A DNA stretch of 42,098 nt from the NCBI GenBank assembly GCA_905181725.1, contig CAJIYX010000109.1:1-42098 (forward strand). The letters are read 5' to 3'. Below the pieces are notes generated by a model. It made no database searches. It was not told the DNA's origin and worked only from the letters and a program-made list of their open reading frames with translations. The DNA is from Alphaproteobacteria bacterium UBA830. GTDB lineage: Bacteria; Pseudomonadota; Alphaproteobacteria; MPNO01; UBA830. The position numbers were made by a program, and so were the translations under genes. Position 1 is the first letter of the stretch; every line of letters starts with the position of its first letter. Below, one piece after another: positions 1-11,068 of the stretch.

Positions 1-31
1 GCTTTTAAGCGGATTTGAGGCGGGGTTCGTC

Positions 32-1465
32 CTATGCCGCGGTGCCACCGATCGTCAGGTTTTCGATCATCAGTGTCGGCTGGCCAACGCCCACCGGCAC
101 GCCCTGACCGTCCTTGCCGCATGTCCCGACGCCGGGATCCAGCTTCATGTCATTGCCGATCATCTTGACGCGGGTGAGGACGTCCGGCCCGTTGCCGATG
201 ATGGTCGCCCCCTTGACCGGAGCGCCGATCTTGCCGTCCTCGATCAGATAAGCTTCGGAGGCGGAGAACACGAACTTGCCTGAGGTGATGTCGACCTGGC
301 CGCCGCCAAAATTGACGGCATAGAGACCCTTTTTGACGGATTTTAGGATCTCTTCCGGATCTTTGTCGCCGTCATGCATATAGGTGTTCGTCATCCGTGG
401 CATAGGCGCGTGGGCGAAACTTTCCCGCCTGCCGTTACCGGTCGGCGCCATGCCCATCAGGCGGGCATTCAGGCGATCCTGCATGTACCCCGTCAGGATG
501 CCGTCTTCGATCAGCACGGTGCTTGACGTCGGTGTGCCTTCGTCGTCGATCGCCAGCGATCCGCGGCGGTCGTTCAGGGTGCCGTCATCGACCACCGTCA
601 CACCCGGCGCGGCGACGCGTTCGCCCATCAGCCCGGCGAAGGCGCTGGTTTTCTTGCGGTTGAAATCGCCCTCGAGGCCATGGCCGATGGCTTCATGCAG
701 CAGGATGCCGGGCCAGCCCGGGCCGAGGACCACATCCATCTCGCCTGCCGGCGCGGGCACCGATTCGAGGTTCACCAGCGCCTGGCGATAGGCTTCGTCG
801 ATCTGCGCCTGCCATGCATCGGGTTCTATATAAGTCGCATAGCCCGTGCGGCCGCCGGTGCCATGGCTGCCTGCTTCCATGCGGTCGCCGTCTGCGCAAA
901 CGACCGACACGTTGACCCGGACCATCGGGCGGATATCGCCCCGGCGGTCGCCATCGGCGCGGATAATCTGCACCGCCTGCCATTCGCCGGAGATCGAGGC
1001 CGAGAACTGCACTACCCGTGAATCAAGTCCGCGGGCATAAGCGTTCATGTCTTCCAGCAGTTTGACCTTCTGGGCGAATTCGAATTCGCCGAGCGGGTTC
1101 GTGTCCGTATACAGCGTGGCGTTCGTCCGTTGCGGGGTGATGTCGATGGTGCCGTCATGACCTGCGCGCACGGCACTCACGGTTTCTGCGGCACGCTTGA
1201 TCGCGGCTTCCGACAGCTCCGACGCATGGGCGTAGCCGGTCGCTTCGCCCGACACGCTTCTGAGTCCAAAACCCTGCGTGGTGTCGAACGAGGCGCTTTT
1301 GAGCCGCCCGTCATCGAAACCGAGTCCTTCCGACTGGCAGTATTCGAGAAACAGCTCGCCGTCATCCGCACCCTCAAGAGCGGTCGCGACCTCGGATTCG
1401 ATTCGGGTCCGGTCCATGCCGGTGCGCTCGAAGAATAATTCGTCAGTGCTGCTGGTGTCAGTCAT
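32..1465 (-). CDS. tldD: TldD, metalloprotease subunit of the TldD/TldE complex
   Basis: TldD pairs with TldE (PmbA) as a cytoplasmic zinc protease that trims unfolded peptides and modified peptides such as microcin precursors and the CcdA antitoxin (family knowledge). The protein carries the TldD zinc motif HEAIGHGLEGD near residue 255, and the typical glycine-rich C-terminus with CGKDGQGVPVGVGQPT ending in GGTAA. The start at 1465 gives 477 residues beginning MTDTSSTDELFF; the frame is open to 1522, but the extra 19 residues are basic and unlike the family. The gene is divergent from the cytochrome oxidase operon. Its partner tldE is not in the window. Identification is firm; the exact start is less so because no strong Shine-Dalgarno sequence is seen. 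Confidence 0.95.
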   Translation of the reverse strand: MTDTSSTDELFFERTGMDRTRIESEVATALEGADDGELFLEYCQSEGLGFDDGRLKSASFDTTQGFGLRSVSGEATGYAHASELSEAAIKRAAETVSAVRAGHDGTIDITPQRTNATLYTDTNPLGEFEFAQKVKLLEDMNAYARGLDSRVVQFSASISGEWQAVQIIRADGDRRGDIRPMVRVNVSVVCADGDRMEAGSHGTGGRTGYATYIEPDAWQAQIDEAYRQALVNLESVPAPAGEMDVVLGPGWPGILLHEAIGHGLEGDFNRKKTSAFAGLMGERVAAPGVTVVDDGTLNDRRGSLAIDDEGTPTSSTVLIEDGILTGYMQDRLNARLMGMAPTGNGRRESFAHAPMPRMTNTYMHDGDKDPEEILKSVKKGLYAVNFGGGQVDITSGKFVFSASEAYLIEDGKIGAPVKGATIIGNGPDVLTRVKMIGNDMKLDPGVGTCGKDGQGVPVGVGQPTLMIENLTIGGTAA

Positions 1466-1893
1466 ATCGGACTTTCGGTGCGGTTGAACCTTCAATATGG
1501 GGCGTCCGGCCCGCTGCGTCACCCCCCCAGGGCATTCCGGGGGTGTTCCAGTGATATTTCTGCGAAATCGAAGGAGAAGCGCCGATTTCCGGCGAAATTC
1601 TGCGACATTAGGTCGCGAGATCGGGGAGTCGCGCTTTTTCTGTATGGTGTCGCCCTGAAAACTGCTGATTTTCCGCCGATTATGTCCTGGTTACTGATGG
1701 GGAAAGCCGATTTGTGCGATAATGCGCCCTTCTTGTTAAACCCTTGTAGGATAGAGTAGTTTTCCATGGTCGGAGGACACTCTTCCCGCTAGGGCTATCT
1801 ACGACCTGCTTGTACGGATTAACGTCTTGTTAACAAAAGTGCAGGCAGACCAGAACGTTGAATATATGCCGACCTCATCAGAACGGATCTCAC
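1466..1893. other. Divergent intergenic region between tldD and coxB
   Basis: 428 bases with no convincing gene. It must hold the promoters of both tldD (-) and the cox operon (+), but I could not pick a clear -35/-10 pair for either. Two hairpin-like dyads are present: CACCCCC (1520-1526) with GGGGGTG (1539-1545), and GAAATCG (1564-1570) with CGATTTC (1583-1589). The word TCTGCGA occurs twice around the second dyad (1559-1565 and 1599-1605). The half nearest coxB is AT-richer than the genes around it. Any of these could be regulator sites, but nothing in the sequence names the regulator. Confidence 0.5.
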
Positions 1894-4385
<2,492 letters not shown>

Positions 4386-4393
4386 GGCCTAGT

Positions 4394-5338
4394 ATGACTG
4401 ACCGGCCAATTAACGCGACTGGTGGCACCGCCGCCGCATCCCTACCGCTGCGCGACGCAGCGGTGGAGGATTTCATCGCGCTTTTGAAGCCGCGTGTCAT
4501 GTCGCTTGTGGTGTTCACCGGCTTTGCCGGGATGATGGTTGCCCCGGGCAGCATTCATCCCGTTATCGCCGCAGTTGCTATCCTGTGTACGGCAATTGCA
4601 ACCGGTGCGTCCGGCGCCATCAATATGTGGTTCGAACGCGATCTTGACGCGAAGATGGAGCGGACGAAGAACCGTCCTCTGCCAGGTGGGCGAATGGAGC
4701 CGGAGGCTGCTCTGACGTTTGGCTGCGTTCTTGCCGGCGGCTCTGTCATGGTGATGGGGCTCGGCGTCAACTGGGCGGCGGCAGCATTGCTGGCGCTGGC
4801 GATCGGTTTCTACGTATTCGTCTATACGATCTGGCTGAAGCGCCGGACACCGCAGAATATCGTGATCGGTGGTGCTGCAGGCGCATTTCCCCCGATGATC
4901 GGCTGGGCTGCCGTCACGGGTGATGTCAGCTTCGGCGGGATTGCGCTGTTTGCCCTGATCTTCATGTGGACACCGCCGCATTTCTGGGCTCTGGCGCTGT
5001 ATAAATGCGACGACTACCAAAAAGCGGGTGTGCCGATGCTGCCGGTGGTTTCGGGTGTGCTCGAAACCAAAAGACAAATCCTTCTCTACACGGTGTTGCT
5101 GTTGCCGGTATCGCTGATCCCCTGGTGGATCGGCTTGGCTAGTGCCGCCTGGGGCGCGCTAGCCGCTGCATTCGGGCTCGCATTTGTCGGCTTTGCGGTG
5201 AAGGTCTGGTTCGGCACGACCGATCGCGCGCCGCGTCAGATGTTTCGTTTTTCGTTGCTCTATCTCACAGTGCTGTTCGCGGCACTAATCGTTGATAACC
5301 TTATCGGTCGCTTCGTTGGACCGGTATTCGGAGCATGA
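4394..5338 (+). CDS. ctaB: Protoheme IX farnesyltransferase (heme O synthase)
   Basis: CtaB attaches a farnesyl group to heme b, giving heme O, which is then oxidised to the heme A needed by subunit I. It is a polytopic UbiA-family prenyltransferase. The first aspartate-rich prenyl-diphosphate motif is seen as NMWFERDLDAKMERT near residue 78, and the second conserved loop as YKCDDYQKAGVPMLP near residue 200. 314 residues with about eight or nine membrane helices, typical of the family. The ATG lies 8 bases after coxA and the stop overlaps the start of the next small gene in ATGA, so translation is probably coupled. CtaA, the next enzyme in heme A synthesis, is not in this window. Confidence 0.97.
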   Translation: MTDRPINATGGTAAASLPLRDAAVEDFIALLKPRVMSLVVFTGFAGMMVAPGSIHPVIAAVAILCTAIATGASGAINMWFERDLDAKMERTKNRPLPGGRMEPEAALTFGCVLAGGSVMVMGLGVNWAAAALLALAIGFYVFVYTIWLKRRTPQNIVIGGAAGAFPPMIGWAAVTGDVSFGGIALFALIFMWTPPHFWALALYKCDDYQKAGVPMLPVVSGVLETKRQILLYTVLLLPVSLIPWWIGLASAAWGALAAAFGLAFVGFAVKVWFGTTDRAPRQMFRFSLLYLTVLFAALIVDNLIGRFVGPVFGA

Positions 5339-5478
5339 TGACAGTGGAAAAGAAGCCGGACGATCTTCAGCGCAAGCAGCGCAGCCGCAATATTGCCCTG
5401 GCCGTTGCGATCTTTGCCCTGGCGGGACTCTTTTATGCGCTGACGATCGTCCGTATGTCGGGCGGGAGCGGCAGCTGA
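5335..5478 (+). CDS. CoxF-like single-helix protein of the cox operon
   Basis: A 47-residue frame overlapping the ctaB stop as ATGA and ending one base before the ctaG ATG. The product begins MMTVEKKPDDLQRKQRSRN, a charged cytoplasmic head, followed by one hydrophobic helix (IALAVAIFALAGLFYALTIV) and a short GSGS tail. Small proteins of exactly this shape sit between ctaB and ctaG in many alphaproteobacterial cox operons and are often labelled CoxF; their function is poorly defined, perhaps in assembly of subunit I or as a small oxidase subunit. Position, tight packing and topology make it a real gene. The second ATG at 5338 is an equally possible start. Confidence 0.85.
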   Translation: MMTVEKKPDDLQRKQRSRNIALAVAIFALAGLFYALTIVRMSGGSGS

Positions 5479-5479
5479 C

Positions 5480-6067
5480 ATGGCAAAGGCTCTGAAATAC
5501 CGCAATCGCCGGCTCGCGATGATTTCCTTCGCGACAGCGGCCGGTATGGTCGGTGCGTCCTATGCGGCCGTGCCGCTTTATGAAGTTTTCTGCCAGGTCA
5601 CCGGGTATGGCGGAACCACCCAGGTCGCGGATGCCGCGCCGGGCGAGGTTCTGGACCGCAAGATGACCATTCGGTTTAACGCCGATATAGGCAAGAAAAT
5701 GCCGTGGCGGTTCGCGCCGGCGCAGGATCGGGTCGAACTCAAGGTTGGCGAGCAGGGGCTCGCATTTTATCGTGCTAAAAACCTCTCGGGCCGCACCATC
5801 ACCGGGACGGCGACCTTCAACGTCACCCCCTCAAAAGCAGGCGAATATTTCAACAAGGTCGCATGTTTCTGCTTCACCGAGCAGGAACTAAAAGCAGGGG
5901 CCGAAGTCGATATGCCGGTGACGTTCTTTATCGACCCGGAAATTGCGAACGATCCGAATCTTAACGATGTTACCACTATTACGCTTTCCTATACTTTCTT
6001 TGAGACCGAGCCCGTTACCGACCGCACCGTGCGGGTGGTAACGGAACCCGGCAAAACAGACGGCTAA
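5480..6067 (+). CDS. ctaG: Cytochrome c oxidase assembly protein CtaG (Cox11 family)
   Basis: CtaG/Cox11 is a membrane-anchored copper chaperone that delivers copper to the CuB site of subunit I from the periplasmic side. 195 residues: a basic N-terminus, one membrane helix (about residues 12-32), then an immunoglobulin-like periplasmic domain. Family signatures are clear: VPLYEVFCQVTGYGGT just after the helix and the copper-binding CFCF in KVACFCFTEQEL, followed by the expected MPVTFFIDPEI. The ATG follows the CoxF-like stop by one base and coxC begins 19 bases downstream. It stands between oxidase genes, as is usual in alphaproteobacteria. No anomaly seen. Confidence 0.97.
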   Translation: MAKALKYRNRRLAMISFATAAGMVGASYAAVPLYEVFCQVTGYGGTTQVADAAPGEVLDRKMTIRFNADIGKKMPWRFAPAQDRVELKVGEQGLAFYRAKNLSGRTITGTATFNVTPSKAGEYFNKVACFCFTEQELKAGAEVDMPVTFFIDPEIANDPNLNDVTTITLSYTFFETEPVTDRTVRVVTEPGKTDG

Positions 6068-6086
6068 ACAACGGAGCGGCAGCAAA

Positions 6087-6920
6087 ATGGTCCCGCCAGC
6101 AGAATCAGGCACCAGCGCCTCAGACTACGACTATCACGGCAACAAGCACCCGTATCACCTTGTTGATCCGAGCCCATGGCCGTTTATCGGCTCCATGTCG
6201 GCCTTCGTGATGGCCATCGGTGCGGTGCTCTACATCCATGCCGACGGCATGAGCTGGGTACTTATCCTCGGCTTTGTCGGCGTGCTCGGCACCATGGCAG
6301 GCTGGTTCTGGGAAATTATCAAAGAGGCCGAATACCGTGGTTTTCATAACCCGGTCGTTCAGGTCAGCATGCGCTACGGCATGGCACTGTTTATCGCGTC
6401 CGAGGTTATGTTCTTCGTGGCGTGGTTCTGGGCTTACTTTAACGCTTCGCTCTTCCCGACAGTCCAGATCGAAGGCCAATGGCCGCCGCCCGGCGTAGAG
6501 ACTTTCGATACATGGGACCTTCCGTTTCTCAATACCCTGATCCTGCTGACGTCGGGTATCACGGTGACGTGGGCGCACCATGCGCTGCGCGAAGGCAATC
6601 GGAAGCATTTCATCCAGGGCCTGCTGCTGACGATCTTCCTCGGCATCTGCTTTACCTGCGTTCAGGCGTTCGAATATAGCCACGCGGCGTTCGGTTTCCA
6701 GGATGGCATCTATTCGTCGACCTTCTACATGGCGACAGGCTTCCATGGCTTCCATGTTCTGGTTGGCACAATCTTCCTGGCCGTCTGCTACTTCCGGGCC
6801 CGCGCGGGCCACTTCACACCGGAACATCATTTCGGTTTCGAAGCGGCCGCTTGGTACTGGCATTTCGTTGACGTGGTATGGCTGTTCCTGTTCATCAGTA
6901 TCTACTGGTGGGGACGCTAA
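6087..6920 (+). CDS. coxC: Cytochrome c oxidase subunit III
   Basis: Subunit III is a core membrane subunit of the aa3 oxidase without metal centres; it stabilises subunit I and supports proton uptake through the D channel. 277 residues with seven predicted helices, the usual form. The conserved membrane glutamate is present in IASEVMFFVAWFW, and the C-terminal signature HFGFEAAAWYWHFVDVVW is intact. It starts with an ATG about 11 bases after a GGAG. A terminator-like hairpin follows directly (6942-6978), suggesting that the structural genes may be made in excess over the downstream assembly genes. Confidence 0.97.
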   Translation: MVPPAESGTSASDYDYHGNKHPYHLVDPSPWPFIGSMSAFVMAIGAVLYIHADGMSWVLILGFVGVLGTMAGWFWEIIKEAEYRGFHNPVVQVSMRYGMALFIASEVMFFVAWFWAYFNASLFPTVQIEGQWPPPGVETFDTWDLPFLNTLILLTSGITVTWAHHALREGNRKHFIQGLLLTIFLGICFTCVQAFEYSHAAFGFQDGIYSSTFYMATGFHGFHVLVGTIFLAVCYFRARAGHFTPEHHFGFEAAAWYWHFVDVVWLFLFISIYWWGR

Positions 6921-6941
6921 CCCTCATCTTGAAACAAGACC

Positions 6942-6978
6942 GGCGGGGCGCGCCTGAGGTGCCTCGCCGCTCTTTCTT
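6942..6978 (+). terminator. Terminator-like hairpin after coxC, abutting the next start codon
   Basis: A 10-bp stem pairs 6942-6951 (GGCGGGGCGC) with 6959-6968 (GTGCCTCGCC), allowing two G-U pairs, around a 7-base loop. It is followed by a pyrimidine stretch (gctctttctt) ending at the base before the ATG at 6979. It could attenuate transcription of the DUF983 and surf1 genes. The tail is only partly T, so termination may be incomplete. The same structure leaves the next gene with no purine-rich ribosome binding site. Confidence 0.5.
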
Positions 6979-7362
6979 ATGATAGAGCCCCGCAAATGGC
7001 TGCCGCTGTCACCGTTAAGCACGGGGCTGGCCTGCAAGTGTCCACGCTGCGGCAAAGGCTCACTCTTTACAGGTTCGCTTGATGTCCGCGACGCCTGCTC
7101 CCATTGCGAACTTGATCTGACACCGCACGATACCGGCGACGGTGCGACCGTGTTCGTCGTCCTGATCCTCGGCGCACTCACCGTAATTCTCGCCTTTTGG
7201 CTCGAAACTGCTCTGGAACCGCCGGTCTGGGTCCATCTACTGGTCTGGATCCCGGTGATCAGCATCCTGTCCGTCGTTATGCTCCGACCGTTCAAGGGTA
7301 TTCTGATCGGTCTGCACTACAAAAATCTTCGCCACAAATACGAGCCCGACAATGGAGACTGA
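6979..7362 (+). CDS. DUF983 zinc-ribbon membrane protein
   Basis: 127 residues. A small zinc-ribbon-like head (CPRCGKG near residue 18 and CSHC near residue 38) is followed by two hydrophobic helices (about residues 52-72 and 77-98) and a basic tail. This is the DUF983 architecture; members sit between coxC and surf1 in alphaproteobacterial cox operons, so a role in oxidase biogenesis is likely, but the biochemical function is not known to me. It overlaps surf1 by 11 bases, indicating translational coupling. No Shine-Dalgarno sequence is visible before the ATG: the preceding bases are the pyrimidine tail of a hairpin. Confidence 0.88.
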   Translation: MIEPRKWLPLSPLSTGLACKCPRCGKGSLFTGSLDVRDACSHCELDLTPHDTGDGATVFVVLILGALTVILAFWLETALEPPVWVHLLVWIPVISILSVVMLRPFKGILIGLHYKNLRHKYEPDNGD

Positions 7363-8080
7363 GCGCCAACCGCTGCGTCTGAGCTTCTGGATGACCGTGT
7401 GCGCGATCCCGAGCCTGGCCGTCCTGATCGGTCTTGGCATGTGGCAGGTACAGCGGCTGGAATGGAAAGAAGCGCTTATCGCCGATCGCGCGGAACGCAC
7501 GAATACGCCCGCTATCGCCCTGAGCGCTGTTCCCGCCGCCGGGTGGCGGACGTTCGAGTTGCGCGCCGTCCGTGCGCGCGGCGTTTACCTTCACGACAAA
7601 TCACTTGAAATAGCGAGCCGAACGATGAAGGGCCGCCCCGGCGTACACGTTCTCACGCCGCTGGTACTCTCCGACGGCGCTGGCACGATCCTGGTGAACC
7701 GGGGATGGGCGCCGCCGAAAAATGCGTGGGACCCGGCCGAATTCCGACGCCCGACAGGCGTCATTCAGGTTGACGGGTTTTTGCGGGCCGGTGAAAAAAC
7801 CAGCGCCTGGGTCCCCGATAATGAACCGGCCAACGACATCTGGTTCTTCGCTGATGCGCCCGCGATGGGGGAGGCCCGGGACCTTGGTGCCGTGAAGCCC
7901 TTTGTTATCGAGCTTGTGCCGACCGCCGCCGGGGTCGCCGGCGCAAGGGGGTATCCCATCGCCGGTCAGACGATTACCGAGATACGCAACAATCATCTGC
8001 AATATGCCGTCACCTGGTTCGGTCTCGCCGCGACGCTTGTTATGATTTACGTCCTCTACCAGATTCGGCGACGCAATTAA
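7352..8080 (+). CDS. surf1: SURF1 family cytochrome oxidase assembly protein
   Basis: SURF1 (Shy1) helps insert heme a into subunit I during assembly of aa3 oxidases. 242 residues with the expected two-helix hairpin: an N-terminal helix (about residues 11-31) followed by WQVQRLEWKEALI, a large periplasmic loop containing the conserved VLVNRGW-type segment (here ILVNRGWAPP) and a C-terminal helix (about residues 216-236) preceded by RNNHLQYAVTWFGLA, another family hallmark. It overlaps the DUF983 gene by 11 bases and is followed within 10 bases by the M32 peptidase, so all three may share one transcript. Confidence 0.95.
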   Translation: METERQPLRLSFWMTVCAIPSLAVLIGLGMWQVQRLEWKEALIADRAERTNTPAIALSAVPAAGWRTFELRAVRARGVYLHDKSLEIASRTMKGRPGVHVLTPLVLSDGAGTILVNRGWAPPKNAWDPAEFRRPTGVIQVDGFLRAGEKTSAWVPDNEPANDIWFFADAPAMGEARDLGAVKPFVIELVPTAAGVAGARGYPIAGQTITEIRNNHLQYAVTWFGLAATLVMIYVLYQIRRRN

Positions 8081-8090
8081 GGAACAGCAT

Positions 8091-9575
8091 TTGTCAGCCT
8101 ATCAGGAACTGGAGACGCGCTTTCAACGCATGGCGGCCCTGGGCGAGGCCGCCGGGATGCTGCACTGGGACATGTCGGTCCTGATGCCTCCGGGCGGCGC
8201 CGCGTCGCGCATCGAACAGCTCTCCGCGCTGACACTGACGACCCATGAGATGAAAACCGACCCTCGCCTCGCTGAGCTCCTCGAGGCCGCCGAGGCTGAA
8301 AATTCGGATGGCCCCTGGCATGCTGCTAACCTGCGCGAAATGCGGCGCAGCTGGGTCCATGCGAATGCGGTGGATGCGGATCTCGTGGATGCGACAGCGC
8401 GCGCGTGCTCCGCCTGCGAGATGGTCTGGCGCGAGGCGCGTCTCGAAAACGACTATGCGCGCGTGCTTCCCTATCTCGAAGAAGTCCTCAACCTCAGCCG
8501 CCAGGCCGCGGCCGCCAAGGCCGAAGCCCTCGGCCGGACGCCCTATGAGGCATTGCTGGATCAGTATGAGCCGAATTGCAGTACCGAGCGGATCGATGCC
8601 CTGTTTGCCGATCTATCGGCCTTTCTGCCCGATTTTCTTGAAACAGCGCTGTCGCGTCAGGCCGATCGCGGCGTGGGAGAACTGCCCGAAGGCCCGTTCC
8701 CGGTCGACAAGCAGCGCGGTCTCGGCGAGCGCTTGATGCGCACGCTGGGTTTCGATTTCGATGCCGGCCGGCTCGATGTCAGCCTGCACCCGTTCTGCGG
8801 CGGCGTGCCCGGCGATGTCCGTATCACCACGCGCTACACTGAAGACGATTTCACCCAGAGCCTGATGGGCGTGCTGCACGAAACCGGGCATGCGCTTTAC
8901 GAGATGGGCCTGCCGCGTGACTGGCGCTATCAGCCGGTTGGCCAGGCGCGCGGCATGGCGTTGCATGAAAGTCAGTCGCTGCTGATCGAAATGCAGGCCT
9001 GCCGCAGCCGCGAATACTTGAAATTCGCCGCGCCTCTGATGCGCGAAACTTTCGGCGGCTCCGGCGATGCGTGGGAAGCGGATAATCTCTACCGGTTGTA
9101 TACCCGGGTCGACCGCAGCTTCATCCGTGTCGATGCGGACGAGGTCACCTATCCGGCTCATGTCATCCTGCGCTACCGGCTGGAAAGCGCGCTGATTGCC
9201 GGCGATATGAAACTGGTTGATCTGCCCGGGGCCTGGAATGACGGGATGGAAGACCTGCTCGGTGTCCGTCCGCCGGAAGACCGGCTCGGCTGTCTGCAGG
9301 ATATTCACTGGTATGACGGTGCCTGGGGGTATTTCCCCACTTACACGATGGGTGCAATGGCCGCGGCACAGCTGTTTGCCGCAGCGAAAGAGGCCCGGCC
9401 AGAGATACCGGAAGGCATCTCAAAGGGCGATTTCTCGCCGCTGGTCGGCTGGATGCGCGAAAACCTGCACACCAAGGCGTCTTCCGGGTCAACGGACGAG
9501 CTGATGCAGGCCGCCACCGGCAAGCCGCTCGGTACGGAAGCGTTCAAGACGCATCTGCAGACGCGTTACGGCTGA
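8091..9575 (+). CDS. M32 family metallocarboxypeptidase (Taq carboxypeptidase type)
   Basis: M32 enzymes are cytoplasmic zinc or cobalt carboxypeptidases that remove C-terminal residues with broad specificity. 494 residues, normal length. The metal site is H263-E264 and H267 in HETGHALYE, with the third ligand E293 in LHESQS, and the family's downstream YPAHVILRY segment is present. The start is a TTG with a clear AAGGA seven bases upstream. It follows surf1 by 10 bases and therefore lies at the end of the cytochrome oxidase operon, although nothing links the enzyme to respiration; simple read-through is the likely explanation. No signal peptide is seen. Confidence 0.93.
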   Translation: MSAYQELETRFQRMAALGEAAGMLHWDMSVLMPPGGAASRIEQLSALTLTTHEMKTDPRLAELLEAAEAENSDGPWHAANLREMRRSWVHANAVDADLVDATARACSACEMVWREARLENDYARVLPYLEEVLNLSRQAAAAKAEALGRTPYEALLDQYEPNCSTERIDALFADLSAFLPDFLETALSRQADRGVGELPEGPFPVDKQRGLGERLMRTLGFDFDAGRLDVSLHPFCGGVPGDVRITTRYTEDDFTQSLMGVLHETGHALYEMGLPRDWRYQPVGQARGMALHESQSLLIEMQACRSREYLKFAAPLMRETFGGSGDAWEADNLYRLYTRVDRSFIRVDADEVTYPAHVILRYRLESALIAGDMKLVDLPGAWNDGMEDLLGVRPPEDRLGCLQDIHWYDGAWGYFPTYTMGAMAAAQLFAAAKEARPEIPEGISKGDFSPLVGWMRENLHTKASSGSTDELMQAATGKPLGTEAFKTHLQTRYG

Positions 9576-9615
9576 CAATTGGGCTATCTTGCGCGCAAAC
9601 CCCTCGTATTCCCGT

Positions 9616-9643
9616 TTGACTTGCACGCCCGCCGGACTAAATT
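9616..9643 (+). promoter_or_regulatory. Candidate sigma-70 promoter for thrC
   Basis: TTGACT (9616-9621), a 16-base spacer, then TAAATT (9638-9643). Transcription would start near 9650, just before the AAGGA ribosome site at 9656-9660. It lies in the 92-base gap after the peptidase gene, which shows no terminator. This is a match by eye only. Confidence 0.45.
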
Positions 9644-9667
9644 CCGCGCGTTCATAAGGATTTGCCC

Positions 9668-11068
9668 GTGAAATACGTATCGACCCGTGGCGAGGCGCCG
9701 GTTCTCGCCTTCGACGACGTTCTGCTGGCCGGACTGGCTGAGGATGGCGGCCTGTATGTGCCCGAAGAATGGCCGCAGTTTTTCGCAGACGACCTCACAG
9801 CCATGGCTGGTAGGTCTTATGCGGAGATCGCTTTTCAGGTCATCCGGCCCTTCGTGGGGGGCACGATCGCCGATGCGGACCTTGAACGTATGACCGACGA
9901 GACCTATGCCGGGTTCGACCACCCGGCCGTCGCGCCGCTCAAACAGATCGGCACCAATGACTGGCTGATGGAATTGTTCCAGGGGCCGACACTGGCATTC
10001 AAGGATTTTGCCCTGCAGCTGGTCGGGCGCATGTTCGCTCATGTGCTGGAGGCCCGTGGCGAGCGGGTGACAATCGTCGGTGCGACGTCGGGTGATACCG
10101 GCTCCGCTGCGATAGAAGCCTGCCGGGACCAGGAAAACATCGACATCTTTATCCTGTTCCCCGAAGGCCGAGTGTCACCGGTTCAGCAACGTCAGATGAC
10201 CACGGTCGAGAGCGCCAACGTCCACGCCATCGCGGTGGACGGCACGTTCGACGATTGCCAGGACCTGGTAAAGGGCATGTTCAACGATGCCCAGTTTAGG
10301 AAGGCACAGAACCTGTCGGCGGTGAACTCGATCAACTGGGCCCGGGTCATGATCCAGATTGTTTATTACGTTGTGGCGGCTGTCCGTCTGGGTGCGCCGG
10401 AGCGTCAGGTGAGCTTTGCGGTCCCGACCGGCAATTTCGGGAACGTCTTTGCCGGCTGGGCCGCGTGGAAATGTGGCCTGCCCATCGACCAGCTCGTCGT
10501 TGGCACTAACAGCAACGACATTTTGTGCCGGTTTTTCGAAACCGGCGAGATGAAGATGTCAGGCGTTGAGCCGACCCTGTCACCGAGCATGGATATCCAA
10601 GTATCCAGCAATTTCGAACGTTTGCTATTCGATATGCTCGGCGGGGATGGTGCGGCGGTGCGCGACTGGATCGACGAATTCCGCAAATCCGGGGTGGTGT
10701 CGGTAGATGATTCCCGCCTTGCAGCCGCGCGTGAAAAGTTTTCGGCGGCCCGCCTCGACGATGACGGTACGCAGCGCGTTATCCGCGAGATGTTTGAGAC
10801 AACCGGCGAGCTGCTCGACCCGCACAGTGCCATCGGGGTTGACGCGGCACGTCAGTGCCGGGGCGATAAAGCCGTGCCGATGGTTGCTTTGGCGACGGCG
10901 CATCCGGCCAAGTTTCCCGCCGCGGTCGCGGCCGCGACAGGTATTCATCCGGCGCTACCGGAGCGGATGAGCGACCTGTTCGATCGGGAGGAGACGTTCG
11001 ATACGCTGCCCAACGATATTGGCGCCGTCCAGGATTTTGTCCGCCACGCAGTCGGGGCGCATTCATGA
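9668..11068 (+). CDS. thrC: Threonine synthase
   Basis: ThrC converts O-phosphohomoserine to threonine and phosphate with pyridoxal phosphate, the last step of threonine synthesis. The opening KYVSTRGEAPVLAFDDVLLAGLA is the standard N-terminus; K112 in AFKDFALQ binds the cofactor and GATSGDTGSAA holds its phosphate. 466 residues, the size of the longer bacterial form. I choose the GTG at 9668 because AAGGA (9656-9660) sits seven bases ahead; a TTG at 9662 is too close to it. Its partner gene thrB, homoserine kinase, is in this window at 22-23 kb in a different operon. The stop overlaps the next start in ATGA. Confidence 0.97.
   Translation: MKYVSTRGEAPVLAFDDVLLAGLAEDGGLYVPEEWPQFFADDLTAMAGRSYAEIAFQVIRPFVGGTIADADLERMTDETYAGFDHPAVAPLKQIGTNDWLMELFQGPTLAFKDFALQLVGRMFAHVLEARGERVTIVGATSGDTGSAAIEACRDQENIDIFILFPEGRVSPVQQRQMTTVESANVHAIAVDGTFDDCQDLVKGMFNDAQFRKAQNLSAVNSINWARVMIQIVYYVVAAVRLGAPERQVSFAVPTGNFGNVFAGWAAWKCGLPIDQLVVGTNSNDILCRFFETGEMKMSGVEPTLSPSMDIQVSSNFERLLFDMLGGDGAAVRDWIDEFRKSGVVSVDDSRLAAAREKFSAARLDDDGTQRVIREMFETTGELLDPHSAIGVDAARQCRGDKAVPMVALATAHPAKFPAAVAAATGIHPALPERMSDLFDREETFDTLPNDIGAVQDFVRHAVGAHS

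Noticed and set aside
1519..1767. Open frames on both strands in the tldD-coxB gap
   Set aside because: No ribosome site, no family resemblance, and both overlap hairpins in a region that must hold two promoters.
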